The notes under the pieces: generated by a model
Told to the model about the DNA's origin: nothing
Seen by the model: only the letters and a program-made list of their open reading frames with translations
The model's database searches: none
Position numbers and translations under genes: made by a program
Part shown: piece after piece, positions 1-5,445 of the stretch
How positions within the stretch are numbered: position 1 is the stretch's first letter
Layout: the number at the start of each line of letters is the position of its first letter
Source: Bacteroidales bacterium
GTDB taxonomy: Bacteria > Bacteroidota > Bacteroidia > Bacteroidales > JAAUTT01
DNA length: 5,445 bases
NCBI GenBank assembly: GCA_012031335.1
Contig: JAAUTT010000382.1
Coordinates: 1 to 5,445 of the forward strand
Direction of reading: 5' to 3'

Positions 1-569
1 ATTATCATTGCTGATATTAATGAAGCTCCGTTCTCTACTTCAACTTTCCCATACATCGATACTCCAGAAACAGGATGCAGGAACCCTTATAGGAGAGCTT
101 GTCGATTACTAGACGAAGACGTAAAAATGACACTCATACTTTTGTGCTTTCGGATAATGTTAATTTCAGCCTTGATGGGAATAGGCTTCTTTCGGCCGTG
201 AAATTCGATTACCTTGTTCAAAAGAACTATAACTTAACCATAACAGCAACAGATAAAGGGGATCTCAAGTTAAACAAGGATTTTACAATTAACATTCTTG
301 ATAATTCAACGACCGGGATTATAGAGTCGGAAAATGAAACTGTTCAATTGTATCCCAATCCCGTTGAGACATATTTAAATATTGTTCTGACAGGTGATAA
401 CTTTAATCTGGTGCAAATTTATACCGAAGCAGGTAAACTTATAATATCTAAAGAACCGGGTGAGCAGAAAAATATTCAGCTTGATTTGAGTGCGCTTGAT
501 ACCGGATTGTATTTCGTAAAGATAATTTCAGAAGATAATATTATAGTTAGAAAAGTTGTAAAGCAATAG
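1..569 (+). CDS. C-terminal part of a secreted cadherin-repeat protein with a T9SS sorting domain (5' end outside window, frameshifted)
   Basis: This is the end of a large surface or secreted protein, probably adhesive. A cadherin linker motif, DINEAPF, lies at 13-33. One cadherin-like repeat follows, with a DEDV segment near 112-123, ATDKG at 246-260 and ILDN at 294-305. From about 340 to the stop there is a type A C-terminal sorting domain: YPNP at 351-362, a GKL turn, and GLYFVKI at 504-524 followed by a basic end. In Bacteroidota this domain directs export by the type IX secretion system and is usually cleaved at the surface. The reading frame changes three times in the first 130 bases: near 68-70, near 108-111, and in the A-run 123-127. 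A protein begun near position 99 would start with an arginine-rich stretch that is an artefact of the shift. The sorting domain is certain enough to name; substrate and ligand are unknown. Confidence 0.85.
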
Positions 570-576
570 CAGTTAT

Positions 577-620
577 TCGGGTTGATTGGTAATTGTTTAT
601 CCGATCAATCCGATTTTTTT
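577..620 (+). terminator. Intrinsic terminator after the T9SS cargo gene
   Basis: A 13-base-pair stem pairs 577-589 with 601-613, including two G-T wobbles, around an 11-base loop, and is followed directly by seven T residues (614-620). It begins eight bases after the TAG stop at 567-569. There is no T-tract on the opposite strand after the stem, so it should work only for the + strand gene. The form is that of a classical rho-independent terminator. Confidence 0.85.
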
Positions 621-824
621 GTGAAGTTTTAACATTGATCCGGAATCAAAAATAAATTCTGGTGTAACTTATTTCCCGTTTTCAAGCTGATACCGGCCAC
701 AGCTAAAAGCATAGGTTCCTATTATTAGGACATCTGTAAATTCTTCAATAAACTTATGTTTATGAAGTGAAATAAACAGAATTAAATAGTTTAAAAAACT
801 GATACATAATTGATGTCGGGAATT

Positions 825-1820
825 TTATTTGGATTTTTGTCCCCATTGCGATAATACCACTACACTGTCTTTGATGCGTCGCATAAGCATCTTGTGTTTT
901 TCATATTCTTTAATTACCTGTTCTTTCTCGTTCGATGGATGTTTTACTAAAAAACCAGTCTGATAAGAAAATCTTTATACACCCATCCGTAGATTTCTCC
1001 TGAAATGGGTTCCTTGTCCCCGCTTTCGAACGCTTAAACGTGCTGCCGGACAATTATCGATGATATATTTCCCGTTAAAATCCTTCACTTCATTTCCTGC
1101 ACAAATACCTGTTATCATCTGGTTTTTATCTGGACCTTGATTTTTAGCTGCAGACCCCGTTTTGGTTCTTGTAGCATAAAGGGTAAGTGTTACATTTCCG
1201 CAACCGTATCTGTTTACAAACTTGTGAATTATTCCGGCTTTTGAATCACCTGGCATACCTTTCCAGCTTTGTGGAACCACAATCTTTAAATCGAGTCCCT
1301 GAGATGTTTTGGTACTTTTACTGAAAAAATCTTTCACATATCTTTCAGTAAATTCTTTTTCAGGTTCCTTTGTGTATTTTGGATTGAATGCTAACAATGT
1401 TTCCAAAACGGGAGTTTCAATTTTGCCTACTGCTCTTTTATTGACTTCAAAAATATATGAACGTGCATCAGCTTCTTTAATCCGGGTATAGTCGGCTCGT
1501 GAATATTTTATCACCATCAAATCCTTTTTAGGAATCCATGCTGCCGAATCCAGTGTTAGTAAGTCCTTGTCCACTGCCTGAACTGAGTTGTAAAACGCAT
1601 TGTTCCATTCCCTGAGTGCATCCTGGGCAGAAACTGCAAGTTGGGGGAATTTGGCTGAAATTGCTTCAATGGAGTTTAGCTGGATTAAATAGTAGGCGAT
1701 TGTCATCTCCATTCTATCCAATTCTTCTTTGCTATATGCGTTAATCTGCGACCAAAGCTTTATAGGGATTGATGCCAATACAAAAAGTATAATCCATTTT
1801 TTGAAGTGCAATGGGATCAT
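825..1820 (-). CDS. Predicted exported protein of unknown function (two frameshifts)
   Basis: I chose the ATG at 1818-1820 because it opens a good signal peptide: MIPLHFKKW, then a hydrophobic stretch ending LWSQ. Upstream in-frame codons do not look like protein. The mature part begins with a helical, charged region (EELDRMEM ...). It is followed by a region around KIVVPQSWKG and KFVNRYGCGNVTLTLYA that resembles small PsbP-like exported proteins of Bacteroidota, but this is recollection and not a proven match. The frame shifts near 1028-1034 and again in the A-run 949-954. Read literally, the gene would stop at 975, but the other frames continue with convincing protein (EIYGWVYKDFLI, then EKEQVIKEYEKHKMLMRR, ending VVLSQWGQKSK) to a TAA at 825-827. 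The repaired gene is 996 bases, 331 residues. It is transcribed divergently from the hut operon, and no functional link to it is visible. Confidence 0.75.
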
Positions 1821-1851
1821 TCCTGGTCTTAGGTTTTTATTGAACAGCCTG

Positions 1852-1883
1852 CAAATTAGCTGAAATTTTCGGATAATGCCAAA
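1852..1883 (-). promoter_or_regulatory. Possible Bacteroidota-type promoter for the exported-protein gene
   Basis: On the - strand, TTTG (1883-1880) is followed after 20 bases by CTAATTTG (1859-1852). The Bacteroidota primary sigma factor consensus is TTTG, 19-21 bases, then TAnnTTTG. The spacing and both TTTG elements fit, but the leading TA does not. It would place transcription start about 25-30 bases before the chosen ATG at 1820, which supports that start. This is a pattern match only. Confidence 0.3.
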
Positions 1884-1924
1884 ATCTGTTTTAAAGGAAT
1901 ATGTTAAAGAAAATCTTATTACTA

Positions 1925-1955
1925 TTTCTTTCAACTAAATAATTTTATATTATTG
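1925..1955 (+). promoter_or_regulatory. Possible Bacteroidota-type promoter for the hut operon
   Basis: TTTC (1925-1928), then 19 bases, then TATTATTG (1948-1955) resembles the consensus TTTG-N19-TAnnTTTG with one mismatch in each element. It would start transcription around 1961-1965, roughly 20-25 bases before the ATG at 1986. The -7-like element overlaps the left arm of the inverted repeat at 1945-1970, as expected for a repressed promoter. The region is so AT-rich that chance matches are likely. Confidence 0.3.
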
Positions 1956-1982
1956 TAAGCGCTAATATAAGAACTAATATAA
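1945..1982. repeat. Inverted and direct repeat upstream of the MarR-GNAT gene; candidate operator
   Basis: TTATATTA (1945-1952) and TAATATAA (1963-1970) form a perfect inverted repeat with 8-base arms and a 10-base spacer. The right arm is repeated within the direct repeat CTAATATAA, at 1962-1970 and 1974-1982, 12 bases apart. The last copy ends three bases before the ATG of the regulator gene. MarR-family proteins bind short palindromes as dimers and often repress their own promoter, so this is a reasonable candidate site. The arms are made wholly of A and T, so chance is a serious alternative. Confidence 0.4.
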
Positions 1983-1985
1983 TAA

Positions 1986-2813
1986 ATGAGCGTTTTCAAA
2001 GAGGCGGGAATACTAATCATCGGTACACGCTTAAAGAGGTTAAGCGATCGTTTTTGAATGAAGTTTCGCGAGTATATAAACTTCAGAATATTCGTTTTGA
2101 GCCCGTTTGGTTTCCTATTTTTTTTCTGCTGGATAAAAAGGGTCCTCTTTCTCTTACAGAAATTGCACAGGAACTCGAAGTTAGTCACTCGGCAATAAGC
2201 CAGATGATTACCCAGTTACAAAGTAAAAAGCTGGTCGAAATACAATCCGATCAATCGGATGCCCGAATAAAAAAATCGTTTTCTCTTCTAAAGGTTTAAA
2301 GCTTCTGGAACAGATTCATCCTGTATGGGAGGCTCTTCAAAAAGTCTGGTACAGGTATGCCCTGAAAATATTGGCTCCACTGCTTTTCTGGATTTATTAA
2401 CCGGACTTGAAAGTAAGCTCAGTGGGCATTTTTTTATCGGACAAAACAGTTGAATATATTGAACCTTTAAGAGGCGAGTTTTCTGTTGTAATTCCAGATG
2501 CACACTCGAAAAAAATTTCATAAGTGGTTAAAAAGTGAGATGCCTGATTTCCGGATTAACGGGAATATTGTATTGGCTTTACAAAACCATGAAATTTTGG
2601 GATTTGTTCTTATATGGTTATAGGTAATTTGTTAAAGCTGAACCATATTTATGTTGGTTTAGTGCACCGCCGCAAGGGAATTGCTTTCGAAATACTGCGT
2701 TATCTGAAGGATTTAAATCCCGATACATGTTTTTTAGTGCAGGAGGCAAACATCGATCTCATAAAAGTATTGATAAAACTGGGTATTCATTTAAAGTTGA
2801 ACAGCATGCTTAA
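1986..2813 (+). CDS. MarR-type regulator fused to a GNAT N-acetyltransferase domain, first gene of the hut operon (seven frameshifts)
   Basis: The repaired protein has 276 residues. The N-terminal half is a MarR winged helix. An opening helix (GTRLKRLSDRF) is followed by FEPVWFPIFFLL, then a helix-turn-helix around residues 56-83 (LTEIAQELEVSHSAISQMI) and a wing with DQSDARIKK. The C-terminal half is a GNAT fold. After a linker come the strands LALQNHEILGFVLI, the acetyl-CoA loop VHRRKGIA (RRKGIA at 2668-2685), and a last segment ending [11 protein letters not shown]. Such HTH/GNAT fusions are known in bacteria; what they acetylate is generally unclear. The frame is broken at 2051-2055, 2269-2275, 2339-2343, 2429-2435, 2509-2515, about 2612-2616 and 2775-2778. 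The ATG at 1986 restores the usual first MarR helix. The stop (2811-2813) lies inside the start of hutH. It probably regulates the hut genes, by inference from position. Confidence 0.8.
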
Positions 2814-4376
2814 AGAATTTCGTTATGGGCTCGACACACTAAGTGCCGGAATTGCCCTTGATATTTGTAAAGGTAAAACCCATGGTGTTTTGGTTCCCAA
2901 GATTATCGCCAAAGTTGCTGCCAACAAGCAAGCTGTAGAAAACATTGTACACAGCAGAAAAATTGTTTATGGCATCAATACAGGTTTTGGTCCATTATGT
3001 ACAACCATTATTTCGGAGGAGGATACCCGGCAACTTCAGTATAATCTGCTTACCAGCCACAGTGTAGGTGTAGGTGAACTCATAGCACCCGAAATTGCCA
3101 AAATGATGATGATCCTGAAAGCCCATGCTCTTGCACGCGGATATTCGGGTATTAATCCCGACACATTGGAACGTATCCTTTGGCATATAAACATGAATAT
3201 TATTCCCTGTGTCCCTTCGCAGGGTTCTGTAGGGGCGTCGGGCGATCTTGCACCCCTTGCGCACCTGTTTCTTCCGCTTATTGGAGCCGGTGAGGTAATG
3301 TTAAATGGAACAACTCTTGAATCTTCGGAAGTATTAAAAAAATATGGTTTATCTCCGCTGGAACTTGGTCCCAAAGAAGGATTAGCTTTGATTAACGGAA
3401 CCCAGTTTATCCTGGCTAATGCAGTTTATTTTCTCGACAGGTTTCAAAATTGTCTCGATAGTGCCGATATTATTGCTGCAATGCAACTTGAGGCTATTCT
3501 GGGTTCGGTTAAAGCTTTCGATATGGAGTTGCATGAGCTTAGACCATATAAGGGGTCTGTTTATGTAGCTAGGCGGTTCCGTACATTACTCGAGAATTCG
3601 GAAATTAATCAATCACACAAGGATTGCACAAGGGTTCAGGATCCGTATTCCCTGCGTTGTATTCCTCAGGTTCATGGAGCTGCACGTAATGCATACCTTC
3701 ATCTTAAGGAATTGCTTGAAACAGAAATGAATTCTGTAACCGATAACCCTATAGTTTTCAGCGAGGAGAAATCTGTCAGCGGAGGTAATTTTCATGGTGA
3801 ACCTATTGCGCTGCCTATTGATTATGCCGCACTGGCGGCATCAGAACTTGGCAATATCGCCGATCGTCGCATTTACCTTTCTCTCGATGACAAAATTCCA
3901 GGTTTGCCTAAACTTCTTATGAAGGAAACCGGTCTGAACTCCGGTTTTATGATTACGCAGTACACCACAGCAGCTCTTGTCAGCGAAAATAAAAGCATGT
4001 GCTTTCCGGCAAGTGCCGATAGTATTCCAACATCCCTGGGACAGGAAGACCACGTGAGCATGGGCTCCATTAGTGCCCGTAAAGCGTTGAGGATTGTTGA
4101 CAACCTCGAGAAATTCTTGGAATAGAACTGTTTTGTGCTGCTCAGGCATTTGATTTCAGAAAGCCTCTTAAATCGGGTGTTATAATTGAGCGCTGTCATG
4201 AACTTGTACGAAGCAAAATTACATTTGTGGACCACGACAGAATTCTGGCTAAAGACATGAATATAGCTACCTCTATTATAAGGGATAAGGAGCTTGTTCG
4301 GGTTGCGAATGAGGTTGCCCGGGAAGAAAAAATCGATTTAAAAAACGAAAGACATGATATCTTCGGAATTTATTAA
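2806..4376 (+). CDS. hutH: Histidine ammonia-lyase (one frameshift near the 3' end)
   Basis: HutH removes ammonia from L-histidine to give trans-urocanate, the first step of histidine breakdown, in the cytoplasm. The self-forming MIO cofactor triad Ala144-Ser145-Gly146 sits in [12 protein letters not shown]. The other active-site residues expected from Pseudomonas putida HutH are all present: Tyr55 (YGINTGFG), His85 (SHSVG), Asn197 (INGTQ), Gln278, Tyr281 and Arg284 (QDPYSLR), Phe329 (GGNFHG) and Glu414 (GQEDH). Their numbering lies within two residues of the P. putida enzyme, which supports the ATG at 2806. The literal frame stops at 4123-4125 because a base seems missing from the A-run 4111-4113. 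The next frame continues as [18 protein letters not shown] to a TAA at 4374-4376, giving 523 residues, close to the usual 500-510. The start overlaps the stop of the regulator gene by 8 bases; the end overlaps hutU by 23. Confidence 0.96.
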
Positions 4377-5445
4377 AAAATTTGCCAGTCATCCCCATTA
4401 CATTGCTCCAAGGGGAAACCAGTTGCATGCACGTTCGTGGCAAACGGAAGCAGCTTTGAGGATGTTTCTCAATAACCTCGATGCTGAAGTTGCCGAAAAT
4501 CCAGCTGATCTGGTAGTTTATGGTGGAACAGGGCAGGCAGCCCGCAATCCCGAAGCTGCTGCACAAATCATCCGGGCTTTGATGGAGCTGAACGAGGATG
4601 AAAGTCTGTTGATACAATCGGGTAAACCTGTAGGTATAGTGCGAACCCATCCTGAGGCTCCCCGGGTATTAATTGCTAACAGCAATCTAGTGCCGGCATG
4701 GGCTAACTGGGAACACTTTGAACAGTTAAAATCACGCGGTCTGATGATGTATGGCCAAATGACTGCAGGCAGCTGGATTTATATCGGAACTCAGGGGATT
4801 CTGCAGGGGACCTACGAAACCTTTGCTGCCTGTGGACAAAAACATTTTGGAAGCGATTTACGACATAAGCTAGTAGTATCTGGCGGTCTGGGGGGAATGG
4901 GCGGCGCCCAGCCCCTGGCAGCCACACTGGCAGGAGGAACTTTTCTGGGGGTGGATGTCGACGAATCACGAATTAAAAAAAGATTGGATACCGGGTATAT
5001 CGATCATATGACCTCCAGTTACGAGGATGCTTTGAGGATTCTTATTCCTGCCAGAATGAGGGGGGAGGCAGTTTCTGTAGGGTTGGTCGGAAATATTGGC
5101 GACATCCTCTATCGTTTGCTGCAGGATAATATTCTTCCCGATGTTTTAACCGACCAAACATCTGCTCACGACCCGGTTAATGGATATATTCCAGCAGGTG
5201 TATCATTGGGAGAGGCGCTGTTGTTACGTAAATCCGATCCTGCTAAATACAGGGAAATGTCGTTAAAAGCATGGCCAGGCATGTGGGGTATATGCTCGAG
5301 ATGCAGAAGCAGGGCAGTATCACTTTCGATTATGGTAATAACCTCAGGGAATATGCACGTCAGGGAGGGGAGAAAAATGCTTTTGATTTCAACGGTTTTG
5401 TACCTGAATATATTCGTCAGTTTGTTTTGCGAAGAAGGACCGTTC
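4354..5445 (+). CDS. hutU: Urocanate hydratase, N-terminal part (3' end outside window, two frameshifts)
   Basis: HutU adds water to urocanate to give 4-imidazolone-5-propionate, the second step of histidine degradation, using a tightly bound NAD+ as electrophile. Family signatures in order are: [81 protein letters not shown], the glycine-rich NAD loop [13 protein letters not shown] (from residue 177), and [13 protein letters not shown] (residues 266-278). About 364 residues are visible; the family has about 550-670, and the catalytic cysteine region lies beyond the edge. The frame breaks in the A-run 5265-5268, after which the protein continues as [19 protein letters not shown], and again at 5421-5423, giving LFCEEGPF. 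The start at 4354 gives the short N-terminal lead ([13 protein letters not shown]) usual in Bacteroidota. The 23-base overlap with hutH indicates one transcript and coupled translation. Confidence 0.96.
   Translation, partial: MISSEFIKKFASHPHYIAPRGNQLHARSWQTEAALRMFLNNLDAEVAENPADLVVYGGTGQAARNPEAAAQIIRALMELNEDESLLIQSGKPVGIVRTHPEAPRVLIANSNLVPAWANWEHFEQLKSRGLMMYGQMTAGSWIYIGTQGILQGTYETFAACGQKHFGSDLRHKLVVSGGLGGMGGAQPLAATLAGGTFLGVDVDESRIKKRLDTGYIDHMTSSYEDALRILIPARMRGEAVSVGLVGNIGDILYRLLQDNILPDVLTDQTSAHDPVNGYIPAGVSLGEALLLRKSDPAKYREMSLKAWPGMWGICSRCRSRAVSLSIMVITSGNMHVREGRKMLLISTVLYLNIFVSLFCEEGPF

Noticed and set aside
99..128. A gene start near 99 giving an arginine-rich N-terminus
   Set aside because: Cadherin-like protein sense continues upstream in the other two frames (DINEAPF, GTLIGELVDY, DEDV), so this start is produced by frameshifts.
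743..767. Hairpin (CTTCAATAAAC / GTTTATGAAG) as terminator of the - strand gene
   Set aside because: The stem is AT-rich with a bulge, lies about 58 bases past the stop, and has no T-tract after it on the - strand.
621..824. A possible gene or small RNA between the two converging genes
   Set aside because: No frame on either strand gives protein-like sequence and no promoter-terminator pair or known RNA motif is visible.
947..1030. A bacterial SH3 domain ending GWVYKDFL
   Set aside because: The resemblance is limited to a few residues; the surrounding sequence and the continuation past 947 do not fit an SH3b repeat.
2288..2521. Short - strand open frame in the middle of the regulator gene
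   Set aside because: It lies across the most frameshifted part of the MarR-GNAT gene, whose + strand reading gives clear family motifs.
4123..4125. TAG as the true end of hutH
   Set aside because: The neighbouring frame carries the expected HutH C-terminal region straight on to 4374-4376; one missing A at 4111-4113 explains the stop.
2614..4125. A single acetyltransferase-HutH fusion protein
   Set aside because: HutH active-site numbering fits a start at 2806, and the GNAT domain ends properly in the next frame at 2813, so the fusion is best explained by one missing A.
2995..4235. Several long open frames on the - strand opposite hutH
   Set aside because: They lie opposite a strongly conserved enzyme, show no recognisable domains, and are what codon bias on the coding strand would create.
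4276..4969. Open frames on the - strand opposite hutU
   Set aside because: They are shadows of a well-conserved enzyme gene and their protein sense is poor.

Overview
The window is typical of a Bacteroidota chromosome, in a lineage with type IX secretion. It is AT-rich. The first gene ends in a C-terminal sorting domain of the T9SS type (YPNP ... GLYFVKI). The HutH protein closely resembles the form I know from Bacteroidota, and Shine-Dalgarno sequences are weak or absent. I cannot name a genus.

Layout. (1) Positions 1-569, + strand: the 3' end of a large secreted protein with cadherin-like repeats, followed by a clear intrinsic terminator at 577-620. (2) Positions 621-824: a short spacer between converging genes with only weak hairpins and no gene I can support. 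(3) Positions 825-1820, - strand: a predicted exported protein of unknown function, about 331 residues once two frameshifts are repaired. (4) Positions 1821-1985: a divergent control region with candidate promoters on both strands and an inverted plus direct repeat just upstream of the next gene. (5) Positions 1986 to the window end, + strand: a histidine-utilisation cluster. It runs from a MarR-type regulator fused to a GNAT acetyltransferase domain, to hutH (histidine ammonia-lyase), to hutU (urocanate hydratase, cut by the window edge). The three reading frames overlap by 8 and 23 bases, so they look like one translationally coupled operon. HutH deaminates histidine to urocanate and HutU hydrates urocanate to imidazolonepropionate. 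The regulator is the obvious candidate to control the operon.

The most important caution is that almost every gene is broken by single-base frameshifts. I count about 15 by protein-level reasoning: 10 apparent losses and 5 apparent gains, 12 of them in runs of A or T. Once these are repaired, the three complete genes come out as 831, 1572 and 996 bases, all divisible by three, with catalytic residues intact. This points to uncorrected sequencing indels and not to gene decay. The coordinates given therefore span the repaired genes, and the literal open frames are shorter.

I found no RNA gene, mobile element or CRISPR array. I see no wholly new system. The most unusual biology is the MarR-GNAT fusion as the first gene of a hut operon.
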